DNA from: Endobacterium cereale | GTDB lineage: Bacteria > Pseudomonadota > Alphaproteobacteria > Rhizobiales > Rhizobiaceae | Direction: 5' to 3' | Length of the DNA stretch: 64,000 nucleotides | NCBI RefSeq assembly: GCF_009617585.1 | Contig: NZ_WIXI01000040.1 | Span: forward strand, 1 to 64,000 | Shown here: piece after piece, positions 31,456 through 39,597 of the stretch | Numbering within the stretch: the first letter of the stretch is position 1 | How the letters are laid out: each line of letters begins with the position of its first letter | The notes under the pieces: generated by a model | The model's database searches: none | Told to the model about the DNA's origin: nothing | What the model saw: the letters and a program-made list of their open reading frames with translations, nothing else | Program-made: the position numbers and the translations under genes

Positions 31456-32160
31456 ATGGCCGATTCCGACCCAGAACAGACGTTGGAGCGCAAGCGAGGT
31501 TCCGGCGTAAAACTGGTCTACGACCTTTTGCGCGATGAAATCCTCGATCTCAAACTGGCGCCGGGAAGCGCCATCGACGAGGTTGCGCTCGCCGCACGTT
31601 TCGGCATGTCGCGCACGCCGATCCGCGAGGCGCTTGTGCGGCTGGTCAGTGAGGGGTTGATCGAGACCCTGCCCAATCGCTCGACCATGGTGTCGAATAT
31701 CGATTTCCTCGGCATGCACGCCTATTTCGACGCGCTGGTGCTGATGTATCGTGTCACCACCCGGCTGGCGGCCCAACATCACCGGCCGGAAGATCTCGAA
31801 AACATCCGTGCTCATCAGGCCGAGTTCAGCGATGCCGTCCGCTCGCAGGATGCACTGGCGATGATCGCCACAAATGCCGCCTTTCATTCGGCAATCGCTG
31901 CGGCCGGTCGCAACGCCTATTATGCCGGTTTTTTCGATCGTCTTCTCGGCGAAGGGCGGCGCATGTTGCGGCTTTATTATCAATCCTATGAGGACCGGTT
32001 GCCGAACCGTTTTGTCGATGAACACGAGGAAATCATCGCTGCCATTGCGGCGCGGGATGTCGACGCTGCCGACAGGCTTGGCAAGGCGCATGGCGAGCAG
32101 ATCGTCGAGCAGATCGGCCGGCTTCTGACGCGCCACGAACGGCAGGATATCGAACTCTAA
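31456..32160 (+). CDS. GntR/FCD-family regulator, probable hydroxyproline-type
   Basis: The 234-residue protein has a GntR winged helix at residues 15-80 (VYDLLRDEILDLKLAPGSAI, FGMSRTPIREALVRLV) and an FCD domain (FHSAIAAAGRNAYY). It starts at an ATG with AAGGAG 8 bases before it. Its gene lies directly before a DHDPS-family enzyme and a D-amino-acid-type flavoprotein, and shared TGTCGACAAG elements stand before both its own gene and the enzyme gene. It is probably their repressor, by analogy with HypR-like regulators of hydroxyproline use. Confidence 0.9.
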   Translation: MADSDPEQTLERKRGSGVKLVYDLLRDEILDLKLAPGSAIDEVALAARFGMSRTPIREALVRLVSEGLIETLPNRSTMVSNIDFLGMHAYFDALVLMYRVTTRLAAQHHRPEDLENIRAHQAEFSDAVRSQDALAMIATNAAFHSAIAAAGRNAYYAGFFDRLLGEGRRMLRLYYQSYEDRLPNRFVDEHEEIIAAIAARDVDAADRLGKAHGEQIVEQIGRLLTRHERQDIEL

Positions 32161-32171
32161 AAATATTGTAT

Positions 32172-32191
32172 TTTTCTTGTCGACAAGAAAA
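32172..32191. promoter_or_regulatory. 20-bp perfect palindrome, candidate GntR operator
   Basis: TTTTCTTGTC GACAAGAAAA is a perfect palindrome in the 105-base gap before the DHDPS-family gene. The core TTGTCGACAA fits the TTGT-NN-ACAA style of FCD regulators and recurs, as TGTCGACAAG, before the regulator gene at 31435. Confidence 0.65.
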
Positions 32192-32265
32192 TCAGAAAGA
32201 GTATTCTCCGTTTTCAGAAGCGCGGGAGGCTTTCTGCCCGCCTGAAAAGATCGAGGAGTTCTGGA

Positions 32266-33231
32266 ATGGCCGCAAACATTTTTTCCGGCGTCGTGCCGGC
32301 GCTGATGACCCCCTGCAAGGCGGACCGCACGCCGGATTTCGATGCGCTGGTTTCCAAAGCCAAGCAGCTGATCGAAGCCGGCATGTCGGCGGTCGTTTAT
32401 TGCGGATCGATGGGTGATTGGCCGCTGCTGACAGATGCGCAGCGCATGGAAGGTGTCGAGCGTCTGGTAAAGGCCGGCATTCCGGTCATCGTCGGCACCG
32501 GCGCCATCAATTCCGCGTCTGCCGTGGCACTTGCTGCGCATGCCCAGAAGGTGGGCGCGCAAGGTCTGATGGTCATTCCGCGCGTTCTGTCGCGTGGCTC
32601 GGTCATTTCGGCCCAGAAGGCGCATTTCAAGGCGATCCTGTCGGCGGCTCCGGACCTTCCGGCCGTTATCTACAACAGCCCCTATTACGGTTTCGCCACG
32701 CGCGCCGACCTGTTTTTTGCTCTGCGCGCCGAACATCCGAACCTTGTTGGTTTCAAGGAATTCGGCGGCCCGAACGATATGCGTTATGCCGCGGAAAACA
32801 TCACCAGCCGTGATGACAATGTCACGCTGATGATCGGTGTCGATACCGCTGTCTACCACGGTTATGTCAATTGCGGCGCGACCGGCGCAATCACCGGCAT
32901 CGGCAATGTGCTGCCGAAGGAAGTGCTGCATCTGTGCAATCTCGCCATCGCAGCCGCCAAGGGCGATGCGGATGCCCGCGTCCGCGCCAAGGAACTGGAA
33001 GAGGCACTCGGTGTGCTCTCCTCCTTCGATGAAGGTCCGGATCTGGTTCTCTATTTCAAGCACATGATGGTGCTGAAGGGTGATGCAGAATACGCGCTCA
33101 ACTTCATCGAGACCGACGTCCTTTCCGACAGCCAGCGCGGTTATGTCGAGACGCAGCTTGCGCTCTTCGACAACTGGTATGCCGACTGGAGCAAGCTGCC
33201 GGGTGCAGTTCAGAGTGCCAAGGCATCCTGA
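32266..33231 (+). CDS. DHDPS-family enzyme, probable pyrroline-hydroxycarboxylate deaminase
   Basis: The 321-residue TIM-barrel protein belongs to the dihydrodipicolinate synthase/N-acetylneuraminate lyase family. The Schiff-base lysine is in LVGFKEFGG and the catalytic tyrosine in IYNSPYYGF. The N-terminal PALMTPC and YCGSMGDWPLL segments are, from memory, those of delta-1-pyrroline-4-hydroxy-2-carboxylate deaminase, which forms alpha-ketoglutarate semialdehyde in bacterial hydroxyproline breakdown. The flavoprotein after it fits the preceding oxidation step. An ordinary DHDPS is the alternative, but the context is against lysine synthesis. Confidence 0.78.
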   Translation: MAANIFSGVVPALMTPCKADRTPDFDALVSKAKQLIEAGMSAVVYCGSMGDWPLLTDAQRMEGVERLVKAGIPVIVGTGAINSASAVALAAHAQKVGAQGLMVIPRVLSRGSVISAQKAHFKAILSAAPDLPAVIYNSPYYGFATRADLFFALRAEHPNLVGFKEFGGPNDMRYAAENITSRDDNVTLMIGVDTAVYHGYVNCGATGAITGIGNVLPKEVLHLCNLAIAAAKGDADARVRAKELEEALGVLSSFDEGPDLVLYFKHMMVLKGDAEYALNFIETDVLSDSQRGYVETQLALFDNWYADWSKLPGAVQSAKAS

Positions 33232-33240
33232 TTTTGATAT

Positions 33241-33272
33241 GAAAAGCCCTCCGTGCGGAGGGCTTTTCTTTT
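33241..33272 (+). terminator. Rho-independent terminator after the deaminase gene
   Basis: GAAAAGCCCTCC (33241-33252) pairs perfectly with GGAGGGCTTTTC (33257-33268) around GTGC, followed by TTTT. It lies 10 bases after the stop and may separate the deaminase gene from the flavoprotein gene. Confidence 0.9.
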
Positions 33273-33324
33273 GGGGACGGGGATCAAGAGCGAGCCACAA
33301 AGGCCGCCGGAAAGTTTTGGGAAC

Positions 33325-34569
33325 ATGAGCAGGTCGGATGTTGTCGTCATCGGCGCAGGCGTGGTCGGACTGTCGATTGCCATCGCCGCGAAGATGCGGG
33401 GTTTGGAAGTTACCGTCATCGATCGCGAAGGCCCGGCCGCCGGCGCTTCCGCCGGCAATGCGGGTGCCTTTGCCTTTACCGATATCCTGCCGCTCGCCTC
33501 TCCAGGCATTCTGAAAAAGGCACCAAAGTGGCTGCTTGATCCGCTCGGGCCGCTCAGCATTCCGCCGGCTTATGCCCTGCAGATCGCGCCGTGGATGCTA
33601 AAATTCTGGCGCGCCTGCCAGCCATCGCGTGTGGCCCATTCCACCAGCGCCCAGACATCGCTGATGGATCTTTCAAAGGCCGAGCTGGAAGTCTTTCTGT
33701 CGGCAACCGGCACGCTGCCGATGTTGCGCAAGGACGGCAATCTGCAGGTTTATGAAAGCGATGCCGAGTTTCAGGCATCGCTGCCGGGTTGGGACGCGCG
33801 CAAAAAACACGGCATCGAGTTCCGCCATGTGGATGCCGCCGAAATGGCAAGCCTTCAGCCGGGGCTGGCGCCGCGTTTCATTCGCGGCACGTTCACGCCG
33901 GGCTGGTATTCGATTGCCGATCCAAAGCTCTACACGCTGGCGCTTGCCGAGCATTTTTCCGCGCTCGGTGGCTCAATCGAGATAACCGAGGTCAAGGCAC
34001 TGCGGCCAGTCAGCGATGGCGTCGACATCCTGACAACGGATGGCGGCAAGAGGAGTGCCGCAAAAGTCGTCCTGTCCGCCGGTGCCTTTTCACACCGTAT
34101 CGCGAAGACGCTGGGTGAAAACATTCCGCTGGAAACGGAGCGTGGTTACAACACCACCTTGCCCGCCGATGCCTTCGATCTGCGCATGCAGGTCACATTC
34201 GGCGGCCATGGTTTTGTCGTCACGCGTCTGACCAGTGGCATCCGTGTTGGCGGCGCCGTTGAGCTCGGAGGACTGGACCTGCCGCCGAATTTCAAGCGCT
34301 CGGAAGCCATGCTGAAAAAGGCGCAAACCTTTCTGCCTGGCCTCAAGGCCGATGGCGGCACCCAGTGGATGGGCTTTCGCCCGTCACTGCCGGACAGCCT
34401 GCCGGCGATCGGCCGTGCGAAGGCCACGCCCAATGTGGTTTATGCTTTTGGCCACGGCCATCTCGGGCTGACCCAGTCAGCGGGTACGGCGCGGATCGTG
34501 GCCGATATGCTGACGGGACAGAAAACGGTGATCGATGTCGCCGCCTTCTCGCCACAACGCTTCGGCTGA
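33325..34569 (+). CDS. FAD-dependent D-amino-acid dehydrogenase-like protein
   Basis: The 414-residue flavoprotein begins with a dinucleotide fold (VVVIGAGVVGLSIAIAAKMRG, then an acidic ID end) and has the DAO/DadA layout, with GHGHLGLTQSAGTARIVADML at the C terminus closing the FAD site. It probably oxidises a D-amino acid; next to the deaminase the likely substrate is cis-4-hydroxy-D-proline, by inference. The start is ATG 33325; earlier in-frame codons lie inside the terminator. It follows that terminator, so it needs its own promoter or read-through. Confidence 0.83.
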   Translation: MSRSDVVVIGAGVVGLSIAIAAKMRGLEVTVIDREGPAAGASAGNAGAFAFTDILPLASPGILKKAPKWLLDPLGPLSIPPAYALQIAPWMLKFWRACQPSRVAHSTSAQTSLMDLSKAELEVFLSATGTLPMLRKDGNLQVYESDAEFQASLPGWDARKKHGIEFRHVDAAEMASLQPGLAPRFIRGTFTPGWYSIADPKLYTLALAEHFSALGGSIEITEVKALRPVSDGVDILTTDGGKRSAAKVVLSAGAFSHRIAKTLGENIPLETERGYNTTLPADAFDLRMQVTFGGHGFVVTRLTSGIRVGGAVELGGLDLPPNFKRSEAMLKKAQTFLPGLKADGGTQWMGFRPSLPDSLPAIGRAKATPNVVYAFGHGHLGLTQSAGTARIVADMLTGQKTVIDVAAFSPQRFG

Positions 34570-34885
34570 GTTTCTGGGTGGCGGCAGTCGCTCAGGAAAG
34601 AAAACGGAATCCGTGCCTGGCGGTTACCCCTCACCAAGCGCGTCCAGCGCTCGGCTTCGCCTCACGCGGACTTGCTATCCTCTCCCGCAAGGGGAGAGGG
34701 AGGGCGTCGAGGGTTCAGCACCGTTATCTCTCCCCTTGAGGGAGAGAAAGCGATTTCAACATCTTAGCCAAAGGCTAAGTGTTAGAAATCGCAAGTGAGG
34801 GGCTTGTTTTTCTGGGCCGCACACTCTTCTTCTTCGTCATGCCGGCACAAGGCCGGATGACGAAATACAAGGCGAACCAAAGGTT
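34570..34885. repeat. Mosaic of palindromic repeats
   Basis: The gap holds several hairpin units and no gene: CCTCTCCC/GGGGAGAGG at 34679-34699, TCTCTCCC/GGGAGAGA at 34727-34747, a long imperfect hairpin with ends GCGATTTC/GAAATCGC at 34750-34792, and CGTCAT...ATGACG at 34835-34862. This is the style of intergenic mosaic elements in rhizobia (RIME-like). They may also end the convergent transcripts. Confidence 0.65.
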
Positions 34886-36088
34886 TTAGCCAAACGGCTT
34901 TTCAATCGAATGGGCCGGTTCAGTGAAGAACACCGGGCCGGTATCCGACATGTAGATGATGTCTTCCAGACGCACGCCGCATTCGCCGTAAACGCAGAGC
35001 ATCGGTTCGTCGGAAAACACCATGCCGGGTTCGAGTTTGGTGGTGTTGCCACGCACGATATATGGGTCTTCGTGCAGATCCATGCCCAGACCGTGACCGG
35101 TGCGGTGCGGCAGGCCGGGGACTTGGTAATCCGGGCCGTAACCGGCTTCGGTCAGCACTTTGCGCGCGGCGGCATCGACGTCTTCGCAGGGGGTGCCGAT
35201 TTGTGCTGCCTCGAAACCGGCGCGGTGGGCCTTTTTCTCCAGTGCCCACAATTCGCGCTGCCGTTCGGTCGGCGTGCCAAAAATGTAGGTGCGGGTGATA
35301 TCCGAATTGTAGCGATGGATATGGCCTCCGAGGTCGATCAGCACCATGTCGTCTTTTTTCAGCGTCTGGGCGTAAGGCACGCCGTGCGGATAGGCGGTCG
35401 CCTCGCCGAACTGGGCGGCGGCGAATACGTGGCGCATGCCGAGTTTGGCATGGGCGGCCTGGATGAAATCGGTGATTTCCGTGGTTGAGATGCCCTCGTA
35501 AAGACCTTCCCACACCGCCTTGTGGACGCGCAGGCTGGCGGTCATGGCGGTCTGGATGATGGCGATCTCGGTGGCCGACTTGATCTGGCGGCAGGCAGCG
35601 ATCAGGTTTTTGGCGCCGATGGTTTTCAGGCGTGCGCCGATATGGGCCGCGATCGGGGTGAAGAAGGTGAAGGGTGTTGCCGGATCGAAGGCCAGTGTAT
35701 CGCCCTCGGCTTCAAGGCCGCAGATCAGGTCGGCGACGAGAAGGGCCGGGTCTTCGTGTTCTTCCCAGCAGGCAATCGTGCCTTCGATGCGGATCAGCGT
35801 GACGGTCTTCGGTTCCTCGAAGGCCGGGCTGATATAGATCGGCGTACCGGAAGAGGGGATGATGGCGCCGTGCAGGCGTTCGCTGGCACCGAGCGTGATA
35901 CCGGTGAAATAGGTGAGGCTGGTCGAGGTATCGAGATAGACAGCCTTCACATTGGCCTCAAGCATCAGGCCCTGCAGTTTTGCGATGCGCGCGGCGAGTT
36001 CCGGCGTGGAAATGGGGGCAACGGCTGCTGCGATGTTTTCGAATTCGGACAGCGATTGTTCGAAGGATTTGTAGACGGGGGCGCTCAT
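34886..36088 (-). CDS. M24-family metallopeptidase (Xaa-Pro type)
   Basis: About 400 residues from ATG 36088. The N-terminal creatinase-like domain is followed by the pita-bread domain with the metal ligands in order: Asp in VLIDLGGHIHRYNSDITRT (two Asp), His in HRTGHGLGMDLHE, Glu in SDEPMLCVYGECGVRLED. Such enzymes remove N-terminal residues before proline or act as creatinase-like hydrolases. The nearness of a hydroxyproline-type module makes a role in proline-rich peptides attractive. An upstream GTG at 36118 would add ten residues and is less likely. The gene is convergent with the flavoprotein gene. Confidence 0.88.
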   Translation of the reverse strand: MSAPVYKSFEQSLSEFENIAAAVAPISTPELAARIAKLQGLMLEANVKAVYLDTSTSLTYFTGITLGASERLHGAIIPSSGTPIYISPAFEEPKTVTLIRIEGTIACWEEHEDPALLVADLICGLEAEGDTLAFDPATPFTFFTPIAAHIGARLKTIGAKNLIAACRQIKSATEIAIIQTAMTASLRVHKAVWEGLYEGISTTEITDFIQAAHAKLGMRHVFAAAQFGEATAYPHGVPYAQTLKKDDMVLIDLGGHIHRYNSDITRTYIFGTPTERQRELWALEKKAHRAGFEAAQIGTPCEDVDAAARKVLTEAGYGPDYQVPGLPHRTGHGLGMDLHEDPYIVRGNTTKLEPGMVFSDEPMLCVYGECGVRLEDIIYMSDTGPVFFTEPAHSIEKPFG

Positions 36089-36257
36089 GCGGGGCTCTGC
36101 CTGATCATGGGATTTCACTATGGCGCGAACGGTTTTGTGTGCATTCGCGATTGTGTTTCACCTAACACGATCGAGCCGTTGCGTCGCAAGTTTTGTGCTA
36201 GGATGATCGCCGATTTCCGCTGCTTGACGATGGCCGTGAGTCTCAATGTTTCGTCCT

Positions 36258-36333
36258 CCTCGGGCCTAACCCGAGGCTCCGAAGCTCGGCGCTCAGTGGG
36301 TGCGGCATGGATCCTCGGCTCAAGGCCGAGGAT
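36258..36333. repeat. Paired palindromic repeat units
   Basis: CCTCGGG-CCTAA-CCCGAGG (36258-36276) and ATCCTCGGC-TCAAG-GCCGAGGAT (36311-36333) are two perfect stem-loops built on the same CCTCGG core. A degenerate relative lies near 12934. This pattern is common as a dispersed element in alphaproteobacterial genomes. Confidence 0.6.
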
Positions 36334-36397
36334 GACGACGGAGAGGTAGGGGGCATGGTGACCACGGAGAGGCGCGCGGCTTTGGCCTGCAACCGAA

Positions 36398-36419
36398 ACG
36401 CCCGCGATATCGCGGGCGT
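36398..36419 (-). terminator. Terminator of the ackA-pta-channel operon
   Basis: The 22-base perfect palindrome ACGCCCGCGAT/ATCGCGGGCGT lies 24 bases after the stop of the channel gene; on the minus strand a short T run follows. Confidence 0.65.
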
Positions 36420-36443
36420 CTGGTAGGGTCGAGACAAGTTCTC

Positions 36444-37346
36444 TTATTTGGCCAGCCGTTTTGGTCGCCGGTAGATCAGCCAGTAGATGCCGCCCACCAG
36501 CAGCGATCCGCCCACCCAGTTGCCGAGCGTGACGACGAAAAGGTTCATGGCTATTCCACTGAGCGGGATCGGTGCGGTATGACCGGCGACAATCGCCTGA
36601 AAGCTCTCCGCCCCGCCATAGTGGATCAGCAGGCCGATGGTGAAATAATACATGTTGGCGACGCAGTGTTCGAACCCGGCGGCAACGAAGGCCGTCACCG
36701 GAAACACGATCGCCAGAATGCGGTCGGTGGCGCTGCGGCCCGCGAGTGTCAGCCAGACGGCGAGGCAGACGAGAATGTTACAAAGAATGCCGAGAGAAAA
36801 GGCTTCCAGCGGCGGCAGTGCGGATTTCGCCTCGGCATAATGCAATGCTGCGATGCCGATTGCGCCGCCGCCGAACTTGTAATGGCCGGACAGGAAGACG
36901 AGCACGGCCACACCGGCGGCGCCGATGAAATTGCCGATCCAGACAAGGATCCAGACTTTTATCATCTTGATGGTGCTGATGCGTTTACTGGCCCAGGCCA
37001 TCACCATCAGCATATCGCCGGTGAAAAGCTGGGCGCCGCCGATCAGCACCAGAACCAGACCGAGCGAAAAGCTGAAACCGGCGAGCAGACGGGTAACGCC
37101 ATAGGGCAGAATGCCATCGGCGCCCGATGCGACCGTGGTCGCGAACATCGCGCCGAGGCCGATGAAGGCACCGGCGAGGATCGCCAGTGCCAGAAGCGTG
37201 ATGGTGTCGCTTTTGCTTTTCTTGACACCCATTTCCTCGGCCTCGACCGCAATTTCATGCGGTGCGAGGATAAGGCCTGCATCAAGCCCGCGAATGGCGG
37301 ATTTGGTTTCCTTCAGGCTTTCGTCCTGATGATCGAGCGCGCTCAT
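36444..37346 (-). CDS. Formate/nitrite transporter family channel
   Basis: The 300-residue inner-membrane protein has six membrane segments and the FNT layout, with half-helix motifs (GGAQLFTGDMLM and the conserved His region FEHCVANMYY, near residue 215). A charged N-terminal extension of about 45 residues precedes the first segment. FNT channels carry formate, nitrite, acetate or hydrosulfide. Its ATG overlaps the pta stop (ATGA), so it is translationally coupled to acetate metabolism and probably carries formate or acetate. That substrate is inferred from context only. Confidence 0.92.
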   Translation of the reverse strand: MSALDHQDESLKETKSAIRGLDAGLILAPHEIAVEAEEMGVKKSKSDTITLLALAILAGAFIGLGAMFATTVASGADGILPYGVTRLLAGFSFSLGLVLVLIGGAQLFTGDMLMVMAWASKRISTIKMIKVWILVWIGNFIGAAGVAVLVFLSGHYKFGGGAIGIAALHYAEAKSALPPLEAFSLGILCNILVCLAVWLTLAGRSATDRILAIVFPVTAFVAAGFEHCVANMYYFTIGLLIHYGGAESFQAIVAGHTAPIPLSGIAMNLFVVTLGNWVGGSLLVGGIYWLIYRRPKRLAK

Positions 37347-39484
37347 GCGTTGACTGCACTCTTTAGCGGTTTCTCATCGATCATTTTCGGGGCATCCGCC
37401 TGGATGGCGGTCAGCGCGATCGTGAAGACGATGTCATCGACAAGAGCGCCGCGCGACAGATCGTTGACCGGCTTGCGCAGGCCCTGCAACATCGGGCCGA
37501 CCGAGACGACATCGGCGGAGCGCTGCACGGCCTTATAGGTCGTGTTGCCGGTGTTGAGATCCGGGAAGACAAAAACATTGGCGCGGCCCGCGACCGGGCT
37601 TTCCGGTGCCTTGGAGCGGCCGACGCTTTCGACGCTTGCCGCATCATACTGGATCGGGCCGTCGATCAGCAGATCGGGGTTCTTGGCGCGGGCGATCTGG
37701 GTTGCTTCACGCACCTTGTCGACATCGCCGCCGGTACCGGAAGCGCCGGTCGAATAGGAGATCATCGCGACGCGCGGATCGATGCCGAAGGCGCGGGCGG
37801 TGTCGGACGATTGCAGCGCGATTTCGGCTAGTTGTTCGGCTGTGGGGTTCGGATTGATGGCGCAGTCGCCGTAAACGAGAACCTGGTCGGGCATCAGCAT
37901 GAAGAAGACGGACGAGACGATGCTCTGGCCCGGTTCGGTCTTGATCAGCTGCAAGGCAGGGCGAACGGTGCTTGCCGTGGTGTGGACGGCGCCGGAAACG
38001 AGGCCGTCGACTTCACCGATCGCCAGCATCATCGTGCCGAGCACGACCGTATCTTCCAGCTGCGCCATCGCCTGCGGAGGTGTCATGCCTTTCGACTTGC
38101 GCAACTCGACCATGGCATCGACGTAATTTGCGCGAACGCTCTGCGGATCGACGATTTCGAGATCGGCGGGCAGATCGAGTTTCTGGGCACGGGCCATGGC
38201 GTGGATGGTTTCCGGATTGCCGAGCAGCACGCAGCGTGCGATGCGCTTGCGGTGGCAGATGACGGCGGCCTGCAATGTGCGCGGCTCTTCACCTTCCGGC
38301 AGCACGATGCGCTTGTTGGCGCGGCGGGAGAACTCAATCAATTGGTTGCGGAAACGTGGCGGCGACAGGCGTGCCTCATGCGGCTTGCCGATCTTCTGGC
38401 GCAGCGAACGGGTGTCGATATGTTCGGCGATGAACTCGATCACCTGTTCCATATGGCCACCATCGTCGCGGCTGACATGGTAGCTCAGATGCGACAGGCG
38501 CGAGGCGGTGGCATAGGTATCGTCCTGCGTCGACAGGATCGGCAGGGTGTTGTGGCCGGCGGAGGTGATCAGATCGGCGATCGACGGGGCAAGCTGGGCG
38601 CCGCAGGTCAACAGAATGCCGGCGATCGGGATGCCGCGTTCATGCGCAAGGGCGGTGGCAAGCGCGACGTCGCTGCGATCGCCGGGCATGACGACGAGTG
38701 TCATCGGTAGCAGGCGGTCGATCATGTTTTCGACGGAACGTGCGACAACGACGATTTCGCGGACACGCACGGCATCGAGATCGCCGCCCTGTTCCACCTG
38801 AAGGTCGAGCGAGGAAACGAGATCGGAAAGGCGCGGCGCATTGAGGCTGGGGCGGTAGGGGATGGCGCCGATGATTTCGCTGTCACCCATTTCCGCCGCC
38901 GTCAGCGCGTCGGTCAGGGCCTGGCGATTGGCCTTTTCCGGCAGTTTGTTGACCAGAAGGCCGGCAAACTGGCGGTTTGCCTCGCGCATGTACTGGCGGC
39001 GTGCGAGTGCCACGGCATCGGTCAGTCGCTTGCCGTCATTGTCGGTGCCGTTGATGACGGGCACCACTTCGGCGCCGAGGCTGCGGGCGATCTCGACATT
39101 CAGCCGCTGTGCAATCTGCAGATCGGCAAACGGAATGAGGCCTTCAACGACAACCACGTCATGATCGGCGCGCACGGCCTCGGTCATGGTGGCGACCTCT
39201 TCCAGCAGCAGATCGAGCTCTCCCTTGCGCAGCAGATCTTCCGCATAGGTGAAGGCAATCGGATCGGGGGCCTCGGTCAGGCACAAGGTGCGGGCAAAAT
39301 GGCTGGAGGTTTCCGTCGCTCTCATGGAGGAACCCGGATGTTCGCCCGCCGTCGGTTGCGCGATCGGCTTGACGAAGCCGACCTTCAGGCCGTCACGCTG
39401 GAGTGCGCGAACAAAACCGAGTGCGACCGAGGTGAGGCCGACGTCTTGCGCCAGTGGCGCCAGGAAAATGACACGTGCCGTCAT
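37343..39484 (-). CDS. pta: Phosphate acetyltransferase
   Basis: The 713-residue product has the long, E. coli-type layout: an N-terminal P-loop-like domain (MTARVIFLAPLAQDVGLTSV), a central DRTGG domain and the C-terminal PTA_PTB catalytic domain (from about residue 390, RIVLPEGEEPRT; SYSTGASGTGGDVDKV; NVFVFPDLNTGN). It converts acetyl-CoA and phosphate to acetyl phosphate. The start at 39484 gives a family-typical N terminus. It lies between ackA, ending 113 bases upstream, and the channel gene. Confidence 0.95.
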   Translation of the reverse strand: MTARVIFLAPLAQDVGLTSVALGFVRALQRDGLKVGFVKPIAQPTAGEHPGSSMRATETSSHFARTLCLTEAPDPIAFTYAEDLLRKGELDLLLEEVATMTEAVRADHDVVVVEGLIPFADLQIAQRLNVEIARSLGAEVVPVINGTDNDGKRLTDAVALARRQYMREANRQFAGLLVNKLPEKANRQALTDALTAAEMGDSEIIGAIPYRPSLNAPRLSDLVSSLDLQVEQGGDLDAVRVREIVVVARSVENMIDRLLPMTLVVMPGDRSDVALATALAHERGIPIAGILLTCGAQLAPSIADLITSAGHNTLPILSTQDDTYATASRLSHLSYHVSRDDGGHMEQVIEFIAEHIDTRSLRQKIGKPHEARLSPPRFRNQLIEFSRRANKRIVLPEGEEPRTLQAAVICHRKRIARCVLLGNPETIHAMARAQKLDLPADLEIVDPQSVRANYVDAMVELRKSKGMTPPQAMAQLEDTVVLGTMMLAIGEVDGLVSGAVHTTASTVRPALQLIKTEPGQSIVSSVFFMLMPDQVLVYGDCAINPNPTAEQLAEIALQSSDTARAFGIDPRVAMISYSTGASGTGGDVDKVREATQIARAKNPDLLIDGPIQYDAASVESVGRSKAPESPVAGRANVFVFPDLNTGNTTYKAVQRSADVVSVGPMLQGLRKPVNDLSRGALVDDIVFTIALTAIQADAPKMIDEKPLKSAVNA

Positions 39485-39597
39485 GAATTTTGGCCTTTCA
39501 ATATGTCTCTTCGTTCCGGCATGGCCGGGAAATTGTTGGGCTGCAGACGCCCTCGCATCATAAGTTGCGGGCGCTGCGACTGTGTGAAACGCGGGGT

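Larger units (their letters stand above)
36089..36443. other. Intergenic region with palindromic repeats
   Basis: About 350 bases with no gene. It contains two hairpin units, at 36258-36276 and 36311-36333, and the terminator palindrome at 36398-36419. The promoter of the M24 gene should be near 36120-36200. Confidence 0.5.

Noticed and set aside
31432..33300. 622-codon minus-strand frame across the second GntR and DHDPS-family genes
   Set aside because: Both plus-strand genes have conserved motifs and ribosome sites; the opposite frame has neither.
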